NCBI GenBank assembly: GCA_949127925.1
Contig: CASBQX010000055.1
Location: 1 to 8,218, forward strand
Direction of reading: 5' to 3'
Origin: Synechococcales cyanobacterium PMM_0002
GTDB taxonomy: Bacteria; Cyanobacteriota; Cyanobacteriia; Elainellales; Elainellaceae
DNA length: 8,218 nucleotides
Below are positions 1 through 5,387 of the stretch, in pieces. The notes below the pieces were generated by a model. That model was not told the origin of the DNA. It searched no databases and saw nothing but the letters and a program-made list of their open reading frames with translations. Within the stretch, counting starts at the first letter, position 1. Each line of letters starts with the position of its first letter. A program made the translations under genes and the position numbers.

Positions 1-32
1 GATACCCGCTCAATTCGCGCTGCCAGTTTCAT
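1..32 (-). CDS. N-terminus of a probable class I aminotransferase (aspartate aminotransferase-like), cut by the window edge
   Basis: Reading the minus strand from the ATG at 32-30 gives ten codons, MKLAARIERV, before the window ends. From memory, this closely resembles the N-terminus of cyanobacterial class I PLP-dependent aspartate aminotransferases, which begin MKLAARV-x-x-V followed by TPS-type residues. A GGAA stretch (complement of 38-41) lies five bases before the ATG and could act as a weak ribosome binding site. If the call is right, the enzyme interconverts aspartate and oxaloacetate with glutamate and 2-oxoglutarate in the cytoplasm. No catalytic residue lies in the visible part, so the identity rests on ten residues only. 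The neighbouring sequence to the left would settle it. Confidence 0.45.
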   Translation of the reverse strand, partial: MKLAARIERV

Positions 33-172
33 GCTTATTCCAAAATACTCAACGATTATGCGTCATCTTACGGAGTCGTGATATGACTAGGGAGATCAGC
101 TGTAGAGATCCTTGGGTCATACGCAACGGCTGACCTACCAGCTTAACTGCTGTCCAACCTAGCCTAACCTGG

Positions 173-200
173 ATGCTATTCTCCATAACAAAAATGTCAG
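173..200 (-). promoter_or_regulatory. Candidate sigma-70-type promoter for the leftmost minus-strand gene
   Basis: On the minus strand, CTGACA (complement of 195-200) is followed after 16 bases by TAGCAT (complement of 173-178). These match the -35 and -10 consensus at five and four of six positions. Transcription would run toward the ATG at 32 and leave a leader of about 135 nt. No operator or riboswitch fold was recognised between them. This is consensus matching by eye. Confidence 0.3.
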
Positions 201-320
201 GCGTTCTTCACATCCTCATGCGATCTAATTTAGATTCAGTAACGCAGAGGTGAATCGGCGATCCGATAGACTGCCTGGATGGATATTTAGCGATTGATAC
301 TTAAATTCCCTTAGTTCCCT

Positions 321-446
321 ATGAGTGCATTCCGTAAAATCACCCGAAATCTAACTGTTCTGGCGCTCCTCAGCTTGTTGGTATTGCTTTACTTGGGGTT
401 ACAAGGAGAGGCGTTGAGCAGCCCAGCCCCATCACACCTGATCTAA
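321..446 (+). CDS. Possible 41-residue single-span membrane protein, antisense to the end of the radical-SAM gene
   Basis: An ATG at 321 opens 41 codons to a TAA at 444-446. The peptide starts MSAFRKITRNLTV, with three basic residues. A hydrophobic run of about 15 residues, LALLSLLVLLYLGLQ (residues 14-28), follows, then a short polar Ser/Pro tail. This is the layout of a small inner-membrane or thylakoid protein, or of an uncleaved signal sequence. I do not recognise the family. No good Shine-Dalgarno sequence precedes the ATG (TTAGTTCCCT), which weakens the call. Positions 370-446 are also read on the opposite strand as the last codons of the radical-SAM protein, so both readings must be considered. 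It may be chance, since antisense frames can produce Leu-rich peptides. Confidence 0.35.
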   Translation: MSAFRKITRNLTVLALLSLLVLLYLGLQGEALSSPAPSHLI

Positions 447-1782
447 TCGGTGTAGCGGCAATAGATTGAGCGCAGGTGCGAATTAAATCGTCAATCCCAG
501 ACACGACAGACACGTTGGTGCCGAGAGCCTGTTCTAGCTCTGCTACGGTCATATCGTCTAAAAAGCGGGTGTCGCCCTGTTTCAGCATTAGGGACGGCAG
601 CAAAATTCCGTCGCCTAACGGCTGGTCTTTGAGTGCGTGCAGTAAATCTTGCCCTGTGAGTAGCCCCGTAACGGTAATCTCTTGTCCCCAATAGTCACTC
701 CGCAGCGCCACTAAATTAACGTCTAGCCCTTTCACCTGGTTTAAGCGACGGACGATGGGCTGAAACGCTTGCTCAACGGCGTTGCCGACGACCCAGGTCA
801 ACTGGCGAGGCGGAGAAACCTCGGGGGGCAATCGCTTTGCGGCAGCTTTAAACTGCTTCAAAAATTGTCGAATCGACCCAACGCCATTGCCAATTTGAGG
901 ATAATCTTCGTAGTGTGACTCGGGAGGCAGGTCGGCTCCGGCAATCAGAAACCATTCGTCTGCTAGCCATGCCACGGTAGAGCCAAACTGCTGGCGAAAC
1001 TGGTGTTGGAGGGTCTGAACGCGGGCGATCGCATCCTTCGCATCGGCGGCAGTCACGGGAACCAGTTCATCGGCGGCAGGGCGAAAGCGGGTCAGCCCTA
1101 CGGGGACAACGGCAATCGATGCCACCGTGGGTAAATCGCCCTGATGGAACTGGGCTAGGTCGAGCAGGGTTCGCTCCAAGTGTTCACCATCGTTGATCCC
1201 CGGACAGACCACGACTTGGGCATGGATTTGCAGCCGATGTTCTTGGAACCAGCGCAATTGATCTAAAATCTGGCCAGCCCGCAGGTTCTTCAGTAGCCGA
1301 ATCCGCACATCGGGTTCGGTCGCGTGTACCGAGACATAGAGCGGCGACAGGCGCATCTGGGCAATTCGATCCCACTCGCGCGCGGGCAGGTTGGTTAGGG
1401 TCAAATAGCTGCCATACAGGAAGCTGAGCCGATAGTCGTCGTCTTTGAGGTAAAGCGTGTCCCGCTTGCCCGGTGGCTGCTGGTCGATGAAGCAAAAGGG
1501 ACAATGATTGTTGCACTGAATTAGCCCATCAAACAGCGCCGTTTCAAACTCTAGTCCCAAATCTTCGTCGTAGTCTTTCTCAATTTCAACGTGATGGGTG
1601 ATGTCTTTGAGATCAATCACCTCTAGCTCTAACGCTTCGTCGGCACACAAAAACTGATAGTCGATCAGATCACGCGGGGCTTGGCCGTTAATCGACACCA
1701 GGCGATCGCCTACCTCAAAGCCAATCTCTGCCGCAATCGAATCGGGCAGCACGCTAGAAATGATGGCAGGGGACAGAGGCAT
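370..1782 (-). CDS. PDZ-radical SAM-DUF512 protein (TIGR03279-type cyanobacterial FeS oxidoreductase)
   Basis: The 470-residue protein begins with a PDZ-like segment (residues 4-60: SPAIISSVLPDSIAAEIGF, then GDRLVSINGQ). A radical SAM segment follows, with the cluster motif Cys90-x3-Cys94-x2-Cys97 (CNNHCPFCF). The remainder, to about residue 435, fits the DUF512 domain. This order defines a conserved cyanobacterial protein family annotated as a putative FeS oxidoreductase. The three cysteines should hold a 4Fe-4S cluster that cleaves S-adenosylmethionine. The substrate is unknown to me. No signal peptide is visible, so it is probably cytoplasmic. The ATG at 1782 starts directly on the PDZ segment and is a natural start, although no clear Shine-Dalgarno sequence precedes it. 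The last 30 residues (after about 440) look unconserved and overlap a small antisense ORF. The gene lies 92 bp downstream of uppP on the same strand. Confidence 0.9.
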   Translation of the reverse strand: MPLSPAIISSVLPDSIAAEIGFEVGDRLVSINGQAPRDLIDYQFLCADEALELEVIDLKDITHHVEIEKDYDEDLGLEFETALFDGLIQCNNHCPFCFIDQQPPGKRDTLYLKDDDYRLSFLYGSYLTLTNLPAREWDRIAQMRLSPLYVSVHATEPDVRIRLLKNLRAGQILDQLRWFQEHRLQIHAQVVVCPGINDGEHLERTLLDLAQFHQGDLPTVASIAVVPVGLTRFRPAADELVPVTAADAKDAIARVQTLQHQFRQQFGSTVAWLADEWFLIAGADLPPESHYEDYPQIGNGVGSIRQFLKQFKAAAKRLPPEVSPPRQLTWVVGNAVEQAFQPIVRRLNQVKGLDVNLVALRSDYWGQEITVTGLLTGQDLLHALKDQPLGDGILLPSLMLKQGDTRFLDDMTVAELEQALGTNVSVVSGIDDLIRTCAQSIAATPIRSGVMGLGCSTPLLVTPSKAIPTS

Positions 1783-1824
1783 GGCAAGAGGCCGTTAGGG
1801 GCTACGGAGTTAGATTCTAGTCTA

Positions 1825-1857
1825 AAGGCTGATTTTTTGGGGATGAACAATCAGCTT
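1825..1857 (-). terminator. Inverted repeat between uppP and the radical-SAM gene; weak terminator or attenuator candidate
   Basis: GCTGATT (1828-1834) is the exact reverse complement of AATCAGC (1849-1855). One G-T and one A-T pair can extend the stem outward, leaving a 14-nt loop. On the minus strand the stem is followed by CCTTT only, so the U-run is short. It lies just after the uppP stop and before the radical-SAM start, and could reduce read-through without stopping it. Strand and role are inferred. Confidence 0.25.
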
Positions 1858-1874
1858 GCAACTACTCCCTCAGC

Positions 1875-2819
1875 TTAGACATTCTTGATTAAATTGGTCG
1901 CTAGCGAGAGCAAAATTGCTAAGCCAAACGCTAGCCGATACCAGACAAACACCCAGGTGCTCTTGTTTTGCAGGAAGCGCAGCAGCCAAGCAATTGAGAG
2001 GTAAGAGAAAATAAATGTAGAGACCACCCCAACTAATAGCGGCAGCAGGTTGCTCAGGTTACCGAAGGCTTTACTGGCCTGATAGAGCGTGGCGATCGCC
2101 AACGTCGGGATTCCTAGCAGAAACGAGAATCTAGCGGCAGCCTGCCGCTCTAGTCCCAAAAACAGGGCCGTAGTCAGGGTAGAGCCTGAGCGCGAGGCTC
2201 CAGGAATCAACGCCACGGTTTGTCCTAGCCCAACCAAAATCCCGTCCAAAGTCGTAAGGCTGTTAAATCCGCGTTTACGAGTGCCAATTTTTTCTGCCAA
2301 GCCCAGCAGCAGCGCCATCACAATCGACATCACCGCAATCACCAGCGGACTGTCTGGCAAAATATCCTTGAGCAAAAAACCAATTCCTAGCGCCGGAACT
2401 GTGCCAACGATAATGCCTAACAGAATTTTCCATTCTTCCTTGTCCCACTCTTTTTGGCGGAAGGCGACCCAGCCACCCGTCAAAATTTGTCGAATATCAG
2501 TCCAAAAGTAGAGCACGACAGCAATGACGCTACCAAACTGAATCGCGTCTACAAAATATTTTTGGCCGACGGTTTCCCATCCCAGGACTTTAGTAAAAAT
2601 TAGTAGATGGGCTGTGCTGCTAATGGGCAGAAATTCGGTAATGCCTTGCACTAAACCCAACACAGCTGCCTCAACCATATTTTGCAGAACGTTAGCGTTC
2701 TCGGGTGCTCCTGGCACTTGGGCGATTACATTGGATGCGGCAATCCCTAGCAGTGCGCGACTGGCGATCGCCACCTCACCCCAGCCGAGGTTCAGATGCA
2801 ACAAATTTAGGTTTAACAA
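1875..2819 (-). CDS. uppP: Undecaprenyl-diphosphate phosphatase (BacA/UppP family)
   Basis: This integral membrane enzyme dephosphorylates undecaprenyl diphosphate to recycle the lipid carrier for peptidoglycan and other envelope polymers. The family marks are clear. In numbering from the TTG at 2819, the (E/Q)xxxE motif is Q58-GIT-E62, followed by FLPISSTAH with His71, and the PGxSRSG motif is PGASRSGST around Arg210. Several hydrophobic spans follow to the C-terminus. The frame is open up to a GTG at 2981 (368 residues), with an ATG at 2936 and another at 2678. I prefer TTG 2819 because AAGGGAG (complement of 2828-2834) sits eight bases before it. This gives 314 residues with a hydrophobic, signal-like N-terminus ending near ASNVIAQ, an extension I associate with cyanobacterial UppP. 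The ATG at 2678 would give a bare 267-residue core but has no visible binding site. The function is secure; the start is not. Confidence 0.93.
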   Translation of the reverse strand: MLNLNLLHLNLGWGEVAIASRALLGIAASNVIAQVPGAPENANVLQNMVEAAVLGLVQGITEFLPISSTAHLLIFTKVLGWETVGQKYFVDAIQFGSVIAVVLYFWTDIRQILTGGWVAFRQKEWDKEEWKILLGIIVGTVPALGIGFLLKDILPDSPLVIAVMSIVMALLLGLAEKIGTRKRGFNSLTTLDGILVGLGQTVALIPGASRSGSTLTTALFLGLERQAAARFSFLLGIPTLAIATLYQASKAFGNLSNLLPLLVGVVSTFIFSYLSIAWLLRFLQNKSTWVFVWYRLAFGLAILLSLATNLIKNV

Positions 2820-2827
2820 CCGATCTA

Positions 2828-2834
2828 CTCCCTT
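2828..2834 (-). promoter_or_regulatory. Ribosome binding site supporting the TTG start of uppP
   Basis: On the minus strand AAGGGAG is followed by eight bases and then TTG at 2819. It is the only strong Shine-Dalgarno-like sequence seen near any candidate uppP start, and it decides the start chosen here. Start usage is inferred, not shown. Confidence 0.45.
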
Positions 2835-2981
2835 CCAGTGACTCCAGAATATTCTACCCGAGCTTAACTCGTCTCCCGGAGACTTCGCCAGCGATCGCGA
2901 AGGGCTGGGATCTGCGGTTTTTACCGAACGCGGCATTGCTGAGACCAGCCAGATCTCGTTTATTCTACTTTTTGCCCCCAC

Positions 2982-3000
2982 TATCCCCCCAGGGGGGATA
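2982..3000. promoter_or_regulatory. Perfect 19-nt palindrome with C6/G6 tracts in the uppP-DUF3120 divergent region
   Basis: TATCCCCCCAGGGGGGATA is a perfect dyad of nine bases on each side of one central base. It lies between the divergent uppP and DUF3120 genes, about 160 bp from the preferred uppP start and 93 bp from the DUF3120 start. A second short dyad, TACT-N7-AGTA (3000-3014), overlaps its right edge. A G-tract flanked by inverted A/T-rich ends recalls operators of the CsoR/RcnR (DUF156) family of metal-sensing repressors. That is resemblance only, and no such regulator gene lies in the window. Alternatively the RNA could fold as an 8-bp stem with a CAG loop. Confidence 0.4.
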
Positions 3001-3092
3001 CTATAGAACAGTACCTCAAGGCTCCCAAGTCAGCCAATCGATGCTTTCTTCTAATATGTTAAATAAAGTAAAGTAAATAAATTATAAGAAGT

Positions 3093-3860
3093 TTGGTAAT
3101 TAAGATTTTGGTTTCCTATCCCCCCCCTACCCATTCTCCTTATATTTTGGAGCCAGCCGTTAATCCGGCGGCATCAGACCCGTTCATCTTGGCTCCAGCT
3201 TCCGATTCCACGTCGCTCCCCAAGCTGTGGATGGTGTTTGTGGCCTCCGTGGTTTTGATCTCGGTGCCAGTCTTTATTCAGGCTCCCCTGGTGCAGCTTT
3301 ATCCTTGGGTCAGTCTGCTGCTGACACCAGTTTTGTTCGCTTTAGGGCGCTGGCTGCGGTCTCATCCCACTCGGGGTGTATGGGGTGACTTATTAGTTGG
3401 CTTTACCTGGACTTGGTTAGCGGGTTCGGTCTACTGGGGCTGGCTCCGCTGGGAACCCTATTTCCATTTACCCGTTGAAGCGGTAGGGCTACCGTTTGTT
3501 TTATTCAATCTGGGGCGGACTAGAGAAAAGGTAGGAGACTGGTTTTATTTAGGTTCCCTGCTGGGCACGGCTCTGACCGACCTATACTTTTATTTAGTTA
3601 ACCTAATTCCACATTGGCGGCAGTTGATCCAGGTGATTCAGCTCGATCCAACGCAGGTGGGTGCTGTGTTCCATGCGGCGCTAACCCAGATGTATACCCC
3701 TTGGGGCATGGAAGCTGCTACGGTGCTAATCATCGCGCTTTCAGGCATCGGATGTTTACCGCTGCGATCGCGTCAATTCCACTGGTGGGCCTTTAGTGGA
3801 GCGGTTTTGAGCACTATTTTGGTAGATGGTCTCTTTTGGTTAGCTGCCAGCTTGGCCTGA
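3093..3860 (+). CDS. DUF3120 family integral membrane protein
   Basis: The 255-residue product has about 40 hydrophilic, Pro/Ser-rich N-terminal residues. These are followed by about six or seven hydrophobic segments, roughly at residues 46-65, 71-87, 98-118, 128-141, 150-172, 206-223 and 231-253. The tryptophan-rich stretch GFTWTWLAGSVYWGWLRWEP and the segment GTALTDLYFYLVNLIPHW match my recollection of the DUF3120 family, found in cyanobacteria, whose function is unknown. The start is uncertain. The frame opens with TTG at 3093 behind an A-rich stretch containing AAGAAG; another TTG occurs at 3108. The first ATG, at 3231, falls at the edge of the first membrane segment and would remove the soluble leader. 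It is divergent from uppP. No transport or enzyme motif was recognised, so no role is proposed. Confidence 0.8.
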   Translation: MVIKILVSYPPPTHSPYILEPAVNPAASDPFILAPASDSTSLPKLWMVFVASVVLISVPVFIQAPLVQLYPWVSLLLTPVLFALGRWLRSHPTRGVWGDLLVGFTWTWLAGSVYWGWLRWEPYFHLPVEAVGLPFVLFNLGRTREKVGDWFYLGSLLGTALTDLYFYLVNLIPHWRQLIQVIQLDPTQVGAVFHAALTQMYTPWGMEAATVLIIALSGIGCLPLRSRQFHWWAFSGAVLSTILVDGLFWLAASLA

Positions 3861-3882
3861 GTGAGGCTATGATTTGATTAGT

Positions 3883-3911
3883 TTGAGCTGGTTTAGGGCT
3901 ACTCTAGTAAT
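3883..3911 (+). promoter_or_regulatory. Candidate promoter downstream of the DUF3120 gene
   Basis: TTGAGC (3883-3888) and TAGTAA (3905-3910) are separated by 16 bases and fit a sigma-70-type promoter moderately well. A transcript would start near 3917 and pass a small hairpin, TGAAGA/TCTTCA (3921-3938). It would then enter the 152-bp dyad element and possibly the cyclase gene. This is consensus matching by eye. Confidence 0.3.
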
Positions 3912-3959
3912 GTGGTTTTTTGAAGAGAGCTGTCTTCAGGGTCTTTGCGACGGCACCAT

Positions 3960-4111
3960 CTAGTGTGGGACTGGATCTAACTTCAATCAGCCCATGCTCA
4001 AGAAGCCAGATGGCTATGCCAGAGGTGTGCTTGAGCGGGTTTTAAGGCTAGTACAAGAGCGGTTAAGTTGCACACCCTTCGGGTAGTCCAGTTTTCAAAG
4101 CTCCACACTAG
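3960..4111 (+). mobile_element. 152-bp hairpin element with CTAG-TGTGG ends: MITE-like insertion or structured RNA
   Basis: The ends are perfect 9-bp inverted repeats, CTAGTGTGG (3960-3968) and CCACACTAG (4103-4111). Further nested pairing follows inside. ACTGGA with CTA (3970-3979) pairs with TAG-TCCAGT (4084-4092); AACTT (3979-3983, sharing A3979 with the previous stem) pairs with AAGTT (4065-4069); GCTCAAG (3996-4002) pairs with CTTGAGC (4030-4036). If CTAG is the duplicated target, the terminal repeat is TGTGG; CTAG fits the YTAR target known for IS5-type elements. Right after the element comes GGTTTGTTTT, so a plus-strand transcript could also end there as a structured RNA. No transposase is present, only a 30-codon ORF (3994-4086). 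The sequence does not match the 6S, tmRNA, SRP or RNase P RNAs as I know them. The dyad is certain; its nature is not. Confidence 0.5.
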
Positions 4112-4175
4112 GTTTGTTTTAGCGACATCAGGATGCATGATTTAAGGGAAAGAATTCGCGGTTTCTTAGCTTGCA

Positions 4176-5165
4176 GTGACTGCACAACCTGTTCCCCATC
4201 TGATACTTCGAACCGAGTCAGGTAATCGCTATCTCTCTTTGACCAACAATAATTGTTGGACAATTGGTCGGGGAGACGATAACAATTTTGTGCTGCCTGA
4301 TCGCTGGATCTCCCGTCTCCACGCTATGTTACAGCGGATGGAGACGGGAGAATTTTACCTGATCGATTTGGGCAGCCGGAATGGCTCGTTTGTCAATGCG
4401 AGGCGGGTAAGCGTACCCGTCACCCTTCACAATGGCGATCGCCTCACCTTTGGCCAAACTGAACTAGAGTTTTACTCTCCAGATCTCTCGCCGATGAGCG
4501 ATGCGTCCTTAGGGATTGATTCTCAAGAATTCACTGCCACCGCGACATTGCACGTACGCCGACTGATTTCTGTGCTGGTGGTCGATATCCGCGACTTTAC
4601 GGTCATGACTCGCCAGCTAGACGAAAAGATTCTATCTGAGGTGATCGGCACCTGGTTTCGCTGTGCCGGAGATATCATCCGTGAATATGGCAGCTGGGTA
4701 GATAAATATATTGGCGATGCCATCATGGCGGTTTGGATTCACGGGGCACAGGGCATTAGCCCTGAGGAAATGCTCCGTATTGCCCAAGCGCTCAGCGCCC
4801 TGCATAAAATGACCAGTAAGCTGCATGAACGCTATCCGCTGCCCTTTCCGCTGCGGGTGGGGGCAGGGTTAAACACAGGCTATGCCATGGTGGGCAATAC
4901 AGGCACAGGCGATCGCCCTGACTACACGGCGCTGGGTGATACGGTCAATGCGGCGTTTCGGCTAGAGTCTTCAACCAAGCAAATTGGGATGGACGTGGCT
5001 CTAGGAGAAACCACCTATCAGTATTTGGCGTCTTCGTTGGCCAATTCCAATTTGTTTAAGCAACATACCGTGAGCTTAAAGGGGTATGACATGCCCACGA
5101 TTACGTATGCCGGGTCGTTTACGGACTTAGACACATTTTTGCAGATGAGTAGCCCCAAAGAATGA
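4176..5165 (+). CDS. FHA-domain class III adenylate cyclase
   Basis: The 329-residue protein has an N-terminal FHA domain (residues 8-100) with the phosphothreonine-binding marks Gly31-Arg32, Ser46-Arg47-x-His49 and Asn69-Gly70. After a linker of about 25 residues comes a class III nucleotidyl cyclase domain (about 127-315). The catalytic set looks complete: metal-binding Asp137 (VVDIRDF) and Asp181 (YIGDAIM), base-selecting Lys177 and Thr251 (DYTALGD), transition-state Asn258 and Arg262 (VNAAFRLE). Lys paired with Thr is the class IIIb adenylate cyclase pattern, so the expected product is cyclic AMP. No membrane segment or signal peptide is visible. FHA binding to a phosphorylated partner may place or regulate the cyclase; this is inferred. 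The start is GTG at 4176, because an in-frame stop lies just upstream (4143-4145). No clear Shine-Dalgarno sequence precedes it. Confidence 0.92.
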   Translation: MTAQPVPHLILRTESGNRYLSLTNNNCWTIGRGDDNNFVLPDRWISRLHAMLQRMETGEFYLIDLGSRNGSFVNARRVSVPVTLHNGDRLTFGQTELEFYSPDLSPMSDASLGIDSQEFTATATLHVRRLISVLVVDIRDFTVMTRQLDEKILSEVIGTWFRCAGDIIREYGSWVDKYIGDAIMAVWIHGAQGISPEEMLRIAQALSALHKMTSKLHERYPLPFPLRVGAGLNTGYAMVGNTGTGDRPDYTALGDTVNAAFRLESSTKQIGMDVALGETTYQYLASSLANSNLFKQHTVSLKGYDMPTITYAGSFTDLDTFLQMSSPKE

Positions 5166-5281
5166 CGCATGGGGGCTGATGGGAGAGGGAACTGCGCGTG
5201 CTTGCCTGTGCGGCTTTGAGCAGTTCTAGCGGCTCGCTTGAGCTTGATTCAGTCGCCTTTCACTTTTTTCCGCCCAGAAGG

Positions 5282-5310
5282 TTGCCGCAAGATGGTAGGC
5301 TCTAAAGTAT
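5282..5310 (+). promoter_or_regulatory. Candidate psbU promoter
   Basis: TTGCCG (5282-5287) is followed after 15 bases by TAAAGT (5303-5308), or after 17 bases by AAGTAT (5305-5310). Either register is an imperfect sigma-70-type match. Transcription would start near 5316 and give a leader of about 70 nt before the psbU ATG. Confidence 0.3.
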
Positions 5311-5371
5311 GAAAGCTGTGTTGAGAGCCGTTAATACGTTCTCATTTGAACTGATTCAGATTTAGAGAAGT

Positions 5372-5378
5372 GGAAGGG
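5372..5378 (+). promoter_or_regulatory. Ribosome binding site fixing the psbU start
   Basis: GGAAGGG ends nine bases before the ATG at 5388. The frame is also open from a GTG at 5370, but that codon directly precedes this site and would add six hydrophilic residues before a normal signal peptide. The ATG is therefore preferred. Confidence 0.6.
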
Positions 5379-5387
5379 ATTCAACCG

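Larger units (their letters stand above)
5166..5387 (+). other. 222-bp spacer between the cyclase gene and psbU
   Basis: This spacer contains a 7-bp inverted repeat, GAACTGC (5189-5195) with GCAGTTC (5220-5226), and a T-rich run, CACTTTTTTCC, near 5261-5271. Together these may end cyclase transcription, but the stem and the T-run are about 35 bases apart, so no clean intrinsic terminator can be claimed. The psbU promoter and leader occupy the right half. Confidence 0.3.

Noticed and set aside
1..81. Plus-strand frame open from position 1 to TGA at 79-81
   Set aside because: Its 26 codons have no motif, and the opposite strand gives a better explanation at 1-32.
476..694. 72- and 66-codon ORFs at about 476-694 on both strands, and a 110-codon ORF at 1184-1516 (minus)
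   Set aside because: All lie inside the well-supported radical-SAM gene in other frames. Their translations are Arg- or Ser-rich with no motif.
2089..2511. 140-codon ORF antisense to uppP
   Set aside because: It is fully antisense to conserved UppP motifs. Its Ser/Pro/Ile-rich composition is what the reverse strand of a membrane protein gives.
2883..2908. Small overlapping dyads around the HIP1 site at 2891 (CTTCGC/GCGAAG and CCAGC/GCTGG)
   Set aside because: The symmetry is largely that of the HIP1 palindrome itself. There is no T-run and no clear role.
2705..3076. 123-codon ORF on the plus strand across the uppP 5' end
   Set aside because: It overlaps the coding start of uppP antisense, has no recognisable domain, and its Pro/Arg/Ser-rich make-up looks like a shadow frame.
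3960..4111. 6S RNA, SRP RNA or tmRNA as an explanation for the long hairpin element
   Set aside because: The length and nested rod shape briefly suggested 6S RNA. However, I saw no conserved 6S sequence, no SRP GNAR-loop motif and no tRNA-like ends, so a named RNA family is not claimed.
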